Below, one piece after another: positions 36,080 through 45,345 of a stretch of DNA of 64,000 nucleotides. Origin of the DNA: Sphingomonas_R arantia. Lineage in GTDB: Bacteria > Pseudomonadota > Alphaproteobacteria > Sphingomonadales > Sphingomonadaceae. Both the position numbers and the translations under genes were made by a program. The notes under the pieces were generated by a model. The model was not told where the DNA came from, ran no database searches, and worked only from the letters and a program-made list of their open reading frames with translations. Numbering within the stretch: position 1 is the first letter of the stretch; the number at the start of each line of letters is the position of its first letter. The DNA lies in the NCBI RefSeq assembly GCF_042682045.1, contig NZ_JBHUGS010000002.1:744001-808000 (forward strand). Direction: 5' to 3'.

Positions 36080-36929
36080 ACTCCGCGGCCTGGCGGTCGT
36101 TGCCTGGCAGGGCAAGCGCCAGGGTCCGGCGCAGCGCGGCGACGAACTGCTGCGCCCGCACCAGTCCAGGCCCCGGCAGGCGGAACGTCGCGTCCAGATA
36201 GAGCGATCGGCACAGCTCGATCTGCACCGCATGGATGCCCCGCCGCGGCCGCCCGTGCCGGTCCACTCCGTATCCGCCCGCATAGGGCCGGTTGCGCGCC
36301 ACCCGGTATCCCGCCGCCCGCGCCGCATCGATCGCGCCCGCCGTCACCGTCGGATCGGCGCTCGCCCCGTTCAGGTCGCCCACCACGATCGTGATGCCGC
36401 GATCGCGCCCGGCCAGCGGCGGCATCGAATGCAGGTCGATCAGCACCGCGACGCCGTGCGCGGCGTGGGCGGCGTCCAGCGCGTCGGCCACCGCCCGGTG
36501 ATAGGGTTCGTGGACCCCCGCGATCCGCCCGGCCAGGTCCGCCGCCGCGATCGGCCCATGCCAGATGTCGCCCACCCCGGCCATCCGCCGCGGCACCAGC
36601 CCCAGCCCGGCGCGGATCCGCGGTCCGTCGCGCAACCCCGCGGCCGGCGGCGGTGGATCGATCATCTCGCCGTCCAGCTCGTCCGGATGGCGGTTCAGGT
36701 CGATCCACGCGCGCGCCATGTCGGCGGCGATCACCGTCGCGCCCTCGTCCACCGCCGCCGCCGCCAGCAAATCCGCATGGCGATCCTCCAGCCCGATCAG
36801 CCGGTCGACCGGCACGCGCGCCGCCGCGATCAGCGCCTCGGGATAGCTTCGCCCGGCATGCCCCACCGCGATCACCACCGGCGTCTGCGGCACGCGCGGG
36901 CCGACCGTCCGGAAAGGGCTGATATCCAT
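36078..36929 (-). CDS. N-formylglutamate amidohydrolase family protein
   Basis: 283 residues of the FGase/HutG family, which hydrolyses N-formylglutamate or similar N-acyl amino acids. Zinc-site candidates: VAVGHAGRSYPE (the family's His-containing turn), EDRHADLL, LIDLHSMPP and the C-terminal QIELCRSLYLD. No other histidine-utilisation genes are near, so the substrate may differ. TAA stop overlaps the end of the sRNA terminator. Divergent from cpdR, a neighbour pairing I recall from other sphingomonads. Confidence 0.82.
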   Translation of the reverse strand: MDISPFRTVGPRVPQTPVVIAVGHAGRSYPEALIAAARVPVDRLIGLEDRHADLLAAAAVDEGATVIAADMARAWIDLNRHPDELDGEMIDPPPPAAGLRDGPRIRAGLGLVPRRMAGVGDIWHGPIAAADLAGRIAGVHEPYHRAVADALDAAHAAHGVAVLIDLHSMPPLAGRDRGITIVVGDLNGASADPTVTAGAIDAARAAGYRVARNRPYAGGYGVDRHGRPRRGIHAVQIELCRSLYLDATFRLPGPGLVRAQQFVAALRRTLALALPGNDRQAAE

Positions 36930-37057
36930 GCCATGCCATAGCGCGCCGCACGATCCGCACCAACCGTCGATACGCGCTTCCGGACCGCCGTCGCCCGTCG
37001 ATTAAGTCGCGGACCCCCCTTGGAGAATCTTAAGGGCTGACAGCATAAGGGGCATCG

Positions 37058-37087
37058 ATGACCAACGGCCGGAACCCTATTGCATGA
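37058..37087 (+). CDS. Nine-codon minicistron upstream of cpdR
   Basis: ATG at 37058 preceded by ATAAGGGGC encodes MTNGRNPIA and stops at a TGA that overlaps the cpdR ATG (ATGA). The ribosome site here is better than the one directly before cpdR. It may be a translational coupling device; a chance ORF cannot be excluded. Confidence 0.3.
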   Translation: MTNGRNPIA

Positions 37088-37458
37088 CGCGCATCCTGCT
37101 GGCCGAAGACGATGATTCGATGCGGGAATATCTCGCGCGCGCACTGGAACGATCGGGTTACACCGTGGTCGCGGTCGACCGCGGGACGGCGGCGCTGCCG
37201 CTGCTGGAGAACGAGGCGTTCGATCTGCTGCTGACCGACATCGTCATGCCCGAAATGGACGGCATCGAACTGGCGCAGCGCGCGACCGTCATAAATCCCG
37301 GCATGCGCGTCATGTTCATCACCGGCTTCGCTGCGGTCGCGCTGAAGGGTCAGCAGACCCCGCCAAACTCGCGCGTCCTGTCCAAACCGTTCCACCTGCG
37401 CGATCTCGTGCTCGAAGTGGACCGGATGTTCGAAATGGGCACCGTCACCGGTTTGTAA
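37084..37458 (+). CDS. cpdR: CpdR-type single-domain response regulator
   Basis: 124-residue receiver-only protein. Acidic pocket AEDDD, phospho-acceptor D52 in LLLTDIVMPEMDG and lysine in LSKPFHL, with FITGFAAVALKG as seen in CpdR. In Caulobacter, unphosphorylated CpdR delivers substrates to ClpXP at the cell pole and CckA/ChpT controls it. ATG at 37084 overlaps a short upstream ORF. tRNA-Val follows 61 bases downstream. Confidence 0.9.
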   Translation: MTRILLAEDDDSMREYLARALERSGYTVVAVDRGTAALPLLENEAFDLLLTDIVMPEMDGIELAQRATVINPGMRVMFITGFAAVALKGQQTPPNSRVLSKPFHLRDLVLEVDRMFEMGTVTGL

Positions 37459-37519
37459 GATTTTCCGCAACAGTCCGCTTGCACCCCCCGCGGACCCCGG
37501 CTAGAGGCCTTCCCACGGC

Positions 37520-37594
37520 GGGCGTGTAGCTCAGTGGTAGAGCACTGTGTTGACATCGCAGGGGTCGCAAGTTCAATCCTTGCCACGCCCACCA
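37520..37594 (+). tRNA. tRNA-Val (anticodon GAC)
   Basis: 75-base cloverleaf. Acceptor GGGCGTG pairs with CACGCCC, D stem GCTC/GAGC, anticodon stem CTGTG/CGCAG with loop TTGACAT (anticodon 37552-37554), T stem GCAAG/CTTGC with loop TTCAATC. CCA is encoded. Reads GUC/GUU codons. Confidence 0.95.
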
Positions 37595-37601
37595 TAGAAA
37601 G

Positions 37602-37634
37602 ACCCGGTCACGCATCGCGTAGCCGGGTTTTTTT
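37602..37634 (+). terminator. Terminator after tRNA-Val
   Basis: Stem ACCCGG (37602-37607) with CCGGGT (37623-37628) and a T run to 37634. An inner CGC..GCG can extend the hairpin. Confidence 0.8.
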
Positions 37635-37661
37635 ACGCCCTGCCCGGGATCGGGACCCGAC

Positions 37662-38537
37662 CTAGCCCCGCAACGCCGCCACCACCGCCTGCGCAACATC
37701 GCGGTGAACCCCGTCCGCCGCCGCGCCCTCGATCTTCGCCTGGGTCAGGTAGCTTGCGATCACGATCGGCGCCCGCTTCGGCGGCCATAGCACCCCGATC
37801 ACCGCGCTCGTGCCGGTCTGCCCCCGTCCGGTCTTGTCCGCGACGCGCCAGTCCTGCGGCACCCCGGCGCGCAACATGCCCAGCCCCGTCCGACTCGCCG
37901 CCATCCACTCCGTCAACATCCCGCGTGACACGGGCGTCAGTACGGGTCCCAGCGCCAGCCGATCCAGGCTGGCCGCCATCGCCGCGGGCGTCGTCGTATC
38001 GCGCGGGTCGCCCGGCGTCGCACTGTTCAGCGCCGGCTCGATCCGGTCCAGCCGGGTCGCCGGATCGCCCGTCCGGCGCAAGAACGCGGTCAGCCCGGCC
38101 GGCCCGCCGACGATCGGCAGCAGCAGGTTCGCCGCGCTGTTGTCGCTCAGCACGATCGCCGCCTCGCACAGTTCGCCCACCGTCGCGCGCCCGCCGACCC
38201 GCGTTTCGCAGAACGGCGCGTGCGGCACGATATCGCTCCGCCCGACCGTGATCGCCCGGTCGCCCCGCTCGCGACCCTGATCGACACGGTGCAGGATCGC
38301 GGCCACTAGCGGCACCTTGAACGTGCTGCACATCGCAAACCGCGCGTCGGCCGCGTAACCGAACACGTCCCCGGTCGCCCGGTCCCGCACCGCGACGCCC
38401 AGCCGCCCGCCGCTCCGTCGTTCCAGCGCCGCCAGCGTCGCGCGCAACGCCACACCGTCCGTCCACCGTGCCGCCCCCGCACTACCGCCACACGCCAGCG
38501 CAGCGGCCCCGACCAGCATCCCCCGTCTATCGATCAT
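37662..38537 (-). CDS. Class A beta-lactamase
   Basis: 291-residue serine beta-lactamase. Active-site motifs complete: STFK with S71 and K74, SDN at 131-133, E167 and N171 in the omega loop (RIEPALN), KTG at 235-237. A Cys directly before the nucleophile (MCSTFK) recalls position 69 of KPC/NMC carbapenemases, but the partner Cys after KTG is missing, so it is not that disulfide type. The signal MIDRRGMLVGAAAL looks twin-arginine-like. Starts 27 bases after the stop of the last DUF11-operon gene on the same strand, so it may be read from that operon. Spectrum cannot be read from sequence. Confidence 0.9.
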   Translation of the reverse strand: MIDRRGMLVGAAALACGGSAGAARWTDGVALRATLAALERRSGGRLGVAVRDRATGDVFGYAADARFAMCSTFKVPLVAAILHRVDQGRERGDRAITVGRSDIVPHAPFCETRVGGRATVGELCEAAIVLSDNSAANLLLPIVGGPAGLTAFLRRTGDPATRLDRIEPALNSATPGDPRDTTTPAAMAASLDRLALGPVLTPVSRGMLTEWMAASRTGLGMLRAGVPQDWRVADKTGRGQTGTSAVIGVLWPPKRAPIVIASYLTQAKIEGAAADGVHRDVAQAVVAALRG

Positions 38538-38564
38538 CGTCCCGCGATCCTCCCCGTCAGGGGG

Positions 38565-39095
38565 TCACGGTATCAGAACCCGATAGCGGAGGCGAAACGT
38601 CCGTCCTGCGATATGCGTCCCGCCCAGCTTCACGCGGAACCCGCGCACCGCCGGGTCATAACCGTCCGCGTCGGGCCGCGGGATATAGCCCCATGCCGTC
38701 CCATTGGTGAATTCCAGCCCGTCGGTCTCGCTCGCCAGGCTGACGAAGCCGAACGTCGCACCGCTGCCGAGCAGCCCGGTGCCCAGCAGGCTGCCGTCCT
38801 CGAACTGGACCGGGCTGCCGTTCGTGCCGAGCGAGGTCACCTGCATCCGCGTCTTGGCCGACACCGTCTCCTCGATCGTCACGCCCCGCGCGCCCGACAC
38901 GAACAGGTCCAGCTGGTTCGTCACGTTGATCTCGTAATCGACCTGTGTGCCAGGAAGGATCCGCGGGGCCAGCCCGTTGGTCGGCGGCGTGACGATCCGC
39001 ACCCCGCGCGCGAACGTCAGCGGGCTCGCCGTCGCCGGGCCAGCCAACATCGCCAGCACCGTGCCAACCGCGGCCAGTGTCGCCCGCCCGGTCAC
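38565..39095 (-). CDS. Exported DUF11-like protein, 176 aa
   Basis: Signal peptide (ending GPATA, about residue 23), then one beta-rich domain. The strand pattern PGTQVDYEINVTNQ ... GVTIEETVSAKTRMQV ... FEDGSLLGTGLLGS resembles DUF11 (conserved repeat) modules, as in the other four proteins of the operon. Probably an envelope or surface subunit. GTG start at 39095 overlaps the stop of the giant gene by four bases. Fifth gene of the operon. Confidence 0.65.
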   Translation of the reverse strand: MTGRATLAAVGTVLAMLAGPATASPLTFARGVRIVTPPTNGLAPRILPGTQVDYEINVTNQLDLFVSGARGVTIEETVSAKTRMQVTSLGTNGSPVQFEDGSLLGTGLLGSGATFGFVSLASETDGLEFTNGTAWGYIPRPDADGYDPAVRGFRVKLGGTHIAGRTFRLRYRVLIP

Positions 39096-42000
39096 CGCGT
39101 CACCCCGCCACGCGCGCCGCCGACCCGGCTGAGCGTCGTCTGATCGAACTTCATCCGCATCGTCACATAAGGCCCCTGCCGCGTGTAGCGGTCCGCCTCG
39201 AAATCGCGGTCGCGGTACCCCGCCACATTATATCCGACGGTCACCCACATGTCCGTCGCGGGCGACACCCCCACCGTCGGCCCGCCCGCGAACGCCACCA
39301 CGTTGCGCGTCAGGGCATGCTGCACGGAACCCTGCAGCCCGATGTCGAACCGCGTCCCGATATCGCGGCGCAGCTCGAACCCGACGACCTGGATGAACCC
39401 GTCATAGGCATCCTGCGCGAACCGCCCGCGGACATATTTCGCCCCGTGATACAGCGTGCCTTCGAACCCGTGCCCGCGGCCCTCCGCCCCCGTCCGGTAA
39501 TTCAGCGCGACATTGTTGATCACCCGCGTCGTCACCTGGTCCCCGCCGCCATAGGCCGGCACGCCCAGCGCATTGTCGTCGGTGAACCCACCGTCCGCCC
39601 GCTCCATCCGCAGCTCCAGCCGCTCCAGCACCGACCAGTTCCGGTCCAGCGGACGCAGCGCCAACGCGACATCGACCGCGGCATAGGCGGCGATCGCGCC
39701 GGACCGCGAACGCACCCGGTACGCCTTGATCCCCGATGCCAGCGTCTGCCCCTGCCCCAGCGTCCGCAGCACACTGCTCGTCAGGCCCAGCCGCTGCTCG
39801 AACCCGTCGCGATATTCCGCCCGCCCGTTCCACGACCAGCGGTTCGCACGGAACGCCGCGCCCAGCGTCACGGCGGTATAGTCGCCGCCGCCCTGTCCCG
39901 ACGTGACCGTCCCGCCCGTCGTCGAACCGCCGCCCGGCACGCCGCCCGACGCGACGGGCTGGAACGCGTTGATCACCGCGCCTTCGGGCACCCGTCCGCG
40001 GATCGTGCTGCTCGCGTCCAGCGTCGCGTCGACCGTCCAGTGCTTGCCGATCGGCAGCGACTGGTTCAGCCCATATTGCGCGAACGTGCGTTCCCCGTTC
40101 TCGCCGATCGCCTGCTGGTTGGCGGTCGCGGAAAACTTGCCACCCTTCCACGGCGCGACATCGAACCCCGCCTGCGTCGTGTGCGCGACATAGTCCGTCC
40201 CGTCGGCGATCTCATATCCGCCGATCAGCCGGATCCCGGGGCGGACGCGGTAGGCCGCTGTGATCTGGTGGCGCACCGGAAAGTCCACGCTGCCCTTGCT
40301 GCCGCCCGGCGCGACCTGCGTCTGCCCGCTCAGCACCAGCGTCTCGCCGAACAGCGACTGGCTGCCGCCCAGCGTCAGCAACCGGCTGTCGCGCTTTATG
40401 CCGTCGATCCCGCGGTCCATCGCGATCTGCCCGCCGACGAACACCGTGCCCGTATCGCGGCGATATTCCAGCCGCGCCTCGCCCGCCGTCCGGCTGCCCG
40501 GTTCGGTCAGCTGCGTCTGGCTCCAGCCCGTGCCCGTCAGGCTCAGCCGGTCGGTGATGCCCAGCCGACCGTCCAGCCCGTATTTTCGGGTGCCCGCCTC
40601 GACCAGGTTCTGCTGCCCCACGCCGAACGCCGCATCCTGTTGGCGGACATAGCCCAGCGCGTCGATCGACTTGGAATGATGCTCCACCTCCGCGAGGAAC
40701 GACTTGCCCGTGTCCAGCCCGCCGCGCCCACCCTGCGCATATTCGCCGCGCAGTTCGGTGCCGGGCGCCAGCCGCGCCTTCGCGTCCACCCCGGCGACCG
40801 TCGACACGCCGACCGTCTCGTCGCGGATCACGCTGGCGCCCAGCTCCAGCTTGCCGTCCGCGATGCGCGTAGCCAGACGCCCGGCGGCTGCCAGCTTCCG
40901 CCCGCGCCCGCCCTCGACCTCGTAATCCGCCACGATGAAGATCGGGTTCAACGCCGCGTCGCGCCCCAGGATCGGCTGGCGAAACCGCACCGTGCCCAGC
41001 GTCGCGTCGATATCGTAATCGATGTGGCGGGTCAGCGACTCGCTCGACAGGATCCGTTCCGACCGGAACCGGTCGCGCGTCTCGATACGCAGCTTGTCGC
41101 TGTTCGGCACGATCCGCCGGCCCGACAGCCGGTACGGCCCCGACAGGCCGTTCCCGCGGATCTCGTCGCGCGTGTAGAGCGTGTCGGTCTGCGCCGCAAA
41201 ACCGCTCGCCCGCACCCGCGGTCCTTCATAAGCGGCCTTCACGCCGTTCAGCGTCCGGCTGTACCGGGTCAGCTGCGTCTCGTTGAACCCGCTCTCGAAA
41301 TCACCGAACAGCGCGTAGAATTCGCGCCGTTCCAGCCGCAGGTACAGCTTGCGCCGCGTCGCCGCGTCATAACTCTGCTGCGTCGCGTCGCCGTACACCG
41401 TGTAGTATCGATCCGGATCGATCGTCCCGAGCAGCCCGCGGTCCGGGTCATATTTCCGGTCGCTGTCATAGGCGATCGTCAGCAGCCACGATCCGTGGAC
41501 CCGCCCCTTGGCATAGAAAGCCAGTTGCCCGTCGGTCACGACTTTGTTGCGGTCGCCGCGCGGCAACGCCGTCGCGCGCCGCTTCAGCATGTCGTAGCCC
41601 GCACTGCCCGATCCGAACCCCACCACCACCCAGTCGCGCGCCGCGGCGGTCAGCCAGCTGCGGATCTCGCTGGTCCGCACCGTGCGATCCTCGGTCAGCG
41701 TCACGACCGCGCGGACCGCCCCCGCCTGCGTCGTCGGTTGGAGCGCGATGAACGCGATGCCGGCATCGCCCACGACGCGCGCCACGGTCTCCTCCGCCGG
41801 ACGGTCGGTCTGCTGGCGCCCCTGTTCCAGCGCCACGTCGACCGCGGCGGTGTACGGCGCCTCGATCCGGAACGGCACCGCCGTGCCCGCGCGCACCGGC
41901 CGGCCCGCCGCATCGGTCACACGCACCGCGATCAGCGGCCGGGTCACGCCGTCCGCCATCAGCCGGCTGACCGCCGGATCGAACACCGCCCGTGCCGGCG

Positions 42001-44101
42001 CACCGGCATAATGCACGCTGCGTTCCAGCGTCTGCGCCACGCTGCCGTCCGCGTTCAGCACGCGCGCCGCCAGCCGGTTCTCGCCGGCGTTCAGCGGCAA
42101 CCCGGTCCAGCGCGAGATCGCGACCCCGCGCGGATCGTCGCGGTCGGTCCCGTCGAAACTCAGCGGATCGACCTGCGCACCGTTCAGCGTCAGCGCGACG
42201 CGTTGGCCGGGCGCATGCTTGATGACGACGCGCTGCGCCGGTGCGCGCGGGTTGTGATCAACCAGCGGGAACAGCCATTCGACGCCCGCCGTCTGCCCCG
42301 CCATCCAGTCGCGGTTGCCCGCCGCGGTCGCATCGTCGGCGATCGCGACCGGCAGGACGTCCACCGGCGCGGCCGCCTTGCCCGTCGGGCGCAGCTGGAA
42401 ATCGACACGCTTCAGCAGGCCGCCGGTCCCCTCGATGAACCGCGAGATCGCGTTCCCCGCCTGGCGCGTGTCCACGTCGCACGCCACCGGTTCATGCGTC
42501 GCGGGCAGGCCGGCCCGGTCGATCTGCACGACATGCCGCCCCGCGCGCACCCCTTCGAAATGATACAGGCCGTCGCGGTCGGTAACCACGAATGTCCCGT
42601 CCTCCATCAACAACCGCACGCCGGGCACGCCGCGCCGGCGGCTGGCCGGGTCGTTGCATGCCCCCTCCGTCACCCGCCCGATGATCGTCATCGCGTCGCT
42701 GAACAGCAGCGCCTGCACGCGGACCGACGCTGCCGCCTCGTTACTGCCCACCGCACCGTCGCCGGTCGCGCGCGCCCGGTTCAGCGCCTCGCCCACCGGC
42801 GCGCCTGGCGCGATCGTCACGACGTAGCGGAAGTCCGCGGTCGCCCCCGCCGCCAGCCGCGGCACGGCAAAGGTCAGCGTCCGGCCATTGCGCGACAGCG
42901 TCGGTTCGCCCACGCCGTGCGTCGATCCGGTTTCGTAACGCAGCCCGACGGGCAGGTCGTCGGTCACCCGCACGCCCGCCGCCGCTGCCTCGCCGCGATT
43001 GGCCAGCTGCAGCCGGTACTGCACGAAATCGCCGGGCGATGCCTGCCGCACCGATGCCTGCTTCGACAGCAGCAGCGTGCCACCCGCATCGCGATCGACC
43101 GGTATATCGGAATAGAATGGCGCGGTGCCGGCCAGCACCAGTTCCCCGCCGAAACTGGCCGGGTTCAGGATATACCGCGCGCCGGACGGATCGCGCACCT
43201 GCGCCAGCTGCGCCCGGTCGATCGTGGACGGCGCGCGATACGGTTCGGGCGGCGTGATGCGCAACCGGTACGTGCCCGGCGGGGACAGCGGAAAGCGGTA
43301 TCGCCCGGCCACGCCCGGATAGACCCGCCCGCCGGCATCGGTCACCGCGGCACCGGTCACCACGGTTGCGGGATAGGGACTGACGCCGTCATCGCCGAAC
43401 ACCGTGGCGGGCGCGCCCTGCGCATCGACCAGCGAGACCGTCGCGCCATCGACCGGCACACCGGTGCGCGAATCGAACACATATCCAGCCGGATCGATCA
43501 GCAGGTCGATCGCCACGCCCGCGCTGTCGGCGGTCTCCACGAACCGGAACGTCGCGGTGTCGCCGCGGCCGGGCGCGGGTTCGCAGGCGGCACGCGCGGC
43601 GTCGGTGCGCGGTGCGGGCACCAGGCCGGCGAACACGCCGCTGCCCGCCGCGGTCTCGCGCACCATGATCTTCCGGCTGGCGGCACCGATCTCGACCGTG
43701 ACGGCCACGGTTTCGCGTGCGGCGGGGTCGCGATTCTCGGCCGCGGCCTCCACCACCACGATATAGGGGGACAGCAGGTCGACCGTCTTCATGCGCGTGG
43801 CGACGGCCAGCGTGTCGGCATCGATCGGCGGCGCGATCATCATCGCTGCGGCGGCGTCGCAAGTGGCGGCCGCGATCGGCCGGTCCGGCGGCGGCAGGCG
43901 GAAACTCAGCGTCGTCGGCTGCTTGATCCGCACGACGTCCAGGCCGACGCTGTTGGATGTCAAAACCCGCGTCTGCCCGCCCCGAACATAGCTCAGGGTC
44001 GCGACATTGCTGATCCGCGCCACGGGCTGCGCCGGGGCAACGCCCGCGACGGCACATAGCAGGATCGCGCACAGGCGCAGGAGGCGGAACAGGATGGGCA
44101 T
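39092..44101 (-). CDS. Giant DUF11/SdrD-like protein with predicted C-terminal outer-membrane barrel
   Basis: 1669 residues. Signal peptide (1-24, ending GVAPAQ). A beta-sandwich region (25-210) is followed by a short SdrD-like turn (DSRTGVPVDGATVSLVD, about 222), a DUF11 domain (about 341-464; SPGDFVQYRLQLANRG ... VTDDLPVGLRYETGS), an SdrD/CNA-B-like domain (about 469-577; VTDRDGLYHFEGVRAG) and an Ig-like region (580-800). From about 820 on, alternating aromatic/polar strands with tight turns suggest a beta-barrel; blocks include LYLRLERREFYALFGDFESG, DEIRGNGLSGPYRLSG and IFIVADYEVEGG. The last strand-like block, YVTMRMKF, ends in Phe and is followed by a 16-residue tail. I know no named function. 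The architecture suggests an outer-membrane anchor or exporter for the DUF11 proteins beside it (inference). ATG at 44101. Confidence 0.75.
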   Translation of the reverse strand: MPILFRLLRLCAILLCAVAGVAPAQPVARISNVATLSYVRGGQTRVLTSNSVGLDVVRIKQPTTLSFRLPPPDRPIAAATCDAAAAMMIAPPIDADTLAVATRMKTVDLLSPYIVVVEAAAENRDPAARETVAVTVEIGAASRKIMVRETAAGSGVFAGLVPAPRTDAARAACEPAPGRGDTATFRFVETADSAGVAIDLLIDPAGYVFDSRTGVPVDGATVSLVDAQGAPATVFGDDGVSPYPATVVTGAAVTDAGGRVYPGVAGRYRFPLSPPGTYRLRITPPEPYRAPSTIDRAQLAQVRDPSGARYILNPASFGGELVLAGTAPFYSDIPVDRDAGGTLLLSKQASVRQASPGDFVQYRLQLANRGEAAAAGVRVTDDLPVGLRYETGSTHGVGEPTLSRNGRTLTFAVPRLAAGATADFRYVVTIAPGAPVGEALNRARATGDGAVGSNEAAASVRVQALLFSDAMTIIGRVTEGACNDPASRRRGVPGVRLLMEDGTFVVTDRDGLYHFEGVRAGRHVVQIDRAGLPATHEPVACDVDTRQAGNAISRFIEGTGGLLKRVDFQLRPTGKAAAPVDVLPVAIADDATAAGNRDWMAGQTAGVEWLFPLVDHNPRAPAQRVVIKHAPGQRVALTLNGAQVDPLSFDGTDRDDPRGVAISRWTGLPLNAGENRLAARVLNADGSVAQTLERSVHYAGAPARAVFDPAVSRLMADGVTRPLIAVRVTDAAGRPVRAGTAVPFRIEAPYTAAVDVALEQGRQQTDRPAEETVARVVGDAGIAFIALQPTTQAGAVRAVVTLTEDRTVRTSEIRSWLTAAARDWVVVGFGSGSAGYDMLKRRATALPRGDRNKVVTDGQLAFYAKGRVHGSWLLTIAYDSDRKYDPDRGLLGTIDPDRYYTVYGDATQQSYDAATRRKLYLRLERREFYALFGDFESGFNETQLTRYSRTLNGVKAAYEGPRVRASGFAAQTDTLYTRDEIRGNGLSGPYRLSGRRIVPNSDKLRIETRDRFRSERILSSESLTRHIDYDIDATLGTVRFRQPILGRDAALNPIFIVADYEVEGGRGRKLAAAGRLATRIADGKLELGASVIRDETVGVSTVAGVDAKARLAPGTELRGEYAQGGRGGLDTGKSFLAEVEHHSKSIDALGYVRQQDAAFGVGQQNLVEAGTRKYGLDGRLGITDRLSLTGTGWSQTQLTEPGSRTAGEARLEYRRDTGTVFVGGQIAMDRGIDGIKRDSRLLTLGGSQSLFGETLVLSGQTQVAPGGSKGSVDFPVRHQITAAYRVRPGIRLIGGYEIADGTDYVAHTTQAGFDVAPWKGGKFSATANQQAIGENGERTFAQYGLNQSLPIGKHWTVDATLDASSTIRGRVPEGAVINAFQPVASGGVPGGGSTTGGTVTSGQGGGDYTAVTLGAAFRANRWSWNGRAEYRDGFEQRLGLTSSVLRTLGQGQTLASGIKAYRVRSRSGAIAAYAAVDVALALRPLDRNWSVLERLELRMERADGGFTDDNALGVPAYGGGDQVTTRVINNVALNYRTGAEGRGHGFEGTLYHGAKYVRGRFAQDAYDGFIQVVGFELRRDIGTRFDIGLQGSVQHALTRNVVAFAGGPTVGVSPATDMWVTVGYNVAGYRDRDFEADRYTRQGPYVTMRMKFDQTTLSRVGGARGGVTR

Positions 44102-44171
44102 ATTGGGGCGCTGTCCGGCGCGGGGCTGGCCCGCGCCGGATCGCTCGTTCCTTCCAATCGCGGGGCCGGGC

Positions 44172-45296
44172 CTAGTTGATCGTCACGCGGAAGCTGGCCG
44201 ACAAAGACGTCAGGCCGAGGAGCAACGGGATTGTCGCCCGCACCTCCCCGTTCGCGGCATCGAACGCACCGGTATACGGCCCGACCGTGTTCGACCCGTC
44301 GTCGTTCTGCGGGAACCCGTTCAGGACGCAGACATTGCCCGTGCCCAGCCCGCCGACCGTGATCGATCCCGGAACATAGGTCGTGTTGTCGGGGATCTTG
44401 TCCTTCAGCACCACCGACGTCGCGGGCGTCAGCGCGGTCCCGTTGTTGACGACCAGGCAATATTCCACGATCGCACCGGGCAGCGCGCGCGCCGGCGTCA
44501 GCAGGTTCACGCCGTCCGACACGATCCGCGCGGTCTTCGTCACGGTCAGCGCGACGGCCCGCGTCGCGATCTCGTACGCCGCCGATGCACGACCCTGGCC
44601 GTTGCGAGGCAGATCGCCCAGCCCGAGGCCGTCCGAATCGTTGTCGGCAAAGACGATGTCTTCCACCCCTTCACGGTTCAGCAGGTCCAGGTCGGTCGAC
44701 ACCAGCCGTTCGCCGACCGCGTTCACGCCTCCGCCGGCCGCGACGACGGCCTGCAGCGACACGAACGCCAGATACGGATTGTTCGGCGGCGAACCGACGT
44801 CGGCGACGATGAACACCGTGATCGACGTATCGGGTGCCAGTTCGTCGATGTACGTCGCGCGGTCCAGATCGGCATCATATTGCCCGTTGGCGTTGGAATC
44901 GACGAACACGCGCAGGTTGCTGACGTCGAAATTGTCCGAACCGGGCAGGATGCCGGTCGACAGCGTCGTCTGGTCCGGGGTCAGCAGGAAATCCTGCGTC
45001 CCGTTGGTGATGTTGGTGATGGTGAAGCTGGTCACCACGTTCGGATCGTTGACCGCCACCTTCGTGGTGGTCGCCTGCGCCGATACGGTGGTGAACGCGA
45101 CCTTGCGATCGACCACGAACTGCGCAACGTCCGATTGTGCGTTCACCGTGTTGTTGTTGACGGTGTAGGTCGCCGTCGCCTGGTTGGTGATGATCGTCCC
45201 GGCGGTCGTCGGTGCGGCCACCGCGGTCCCCCCGCCCGCCATGGCCGCCATCGCGGCCCCCGTCATCAGCAGTCGTCTCGCCCCTGTCTTGCTCAT
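44172..45296 (-). CDS. Exported DUF11-domain protein, 374 aa
   Basis: Signal peptide with basic start MSKTGARRLLMTGAAMAAMA, cleaved near AVAA (28). The N-terminal module (TITNQATATYTVNN, about 34-48) looks like a repeat-type strand pair. A Ca-binding-like acidic loop, DSNANGQYDADLD (about 130-142), and FADNDSDGLGLGD (about 215) follow. The C-terminal DUF11 domain (about 245-340) shows LPGAIVEYCLVVNNGT ... VVLKDKIPDNTTYVPGS. One Cys pair (YCLV, NVCVLN) may form a disulfide. Possibly the main structural subunit; third gene of the operon. ATG at 45296 preceded by CGAGGAACGAG. Confidence 0.75.
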   Translation of the reverse strand: MSKTGARRLLMTGAAMAAMAGGGTAVAAPTTAGTIITNQATATYTVNNNTVNAQSDVAQFVVDRKVAFTTVSAQATTTKVAVNDPNVVTSFTITNITNGTQDFLLTPDQTTLSTGILPGSDNFDVSNLRVFVDSNANGQYDADLDRATYIDELAPDTSITVFIVADVGSPPNNPYLAFVSLQAVVAAGGGVNAVGERLVSTDLDLLNREGVEDIVFADNDSDGLGLGDLPRNGQGRASAAYEIATRAVALTVTKTARIVSDGVNLLTPARALPGAIVEYCLVVNNGTALTPATSVVLKDKIPDNTTYVPGSITVGGLGTGNVCVLNGFPQNDDGSNTVGPYTGAFDAANGEVRATIPLLLGLTSLSASFRVTIN

Positions 45297-45345
45297 CGTC
45301 TCGTTCCTCGGCTTCGGTGGTAAAAGGATGGTCGGGTGCGGCGCG

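Noticed and set aside
39077..44059. A 1660-codon open frame on the plus strand opposite the giant DUF11 gene
   Set aside because: Its translation is Arg/His/Pro/Gln-rich without domains, the mirror of a GC-rich gene with strong third-position bias. The minus strand has signal peptide, domains and overlapping neighbours.
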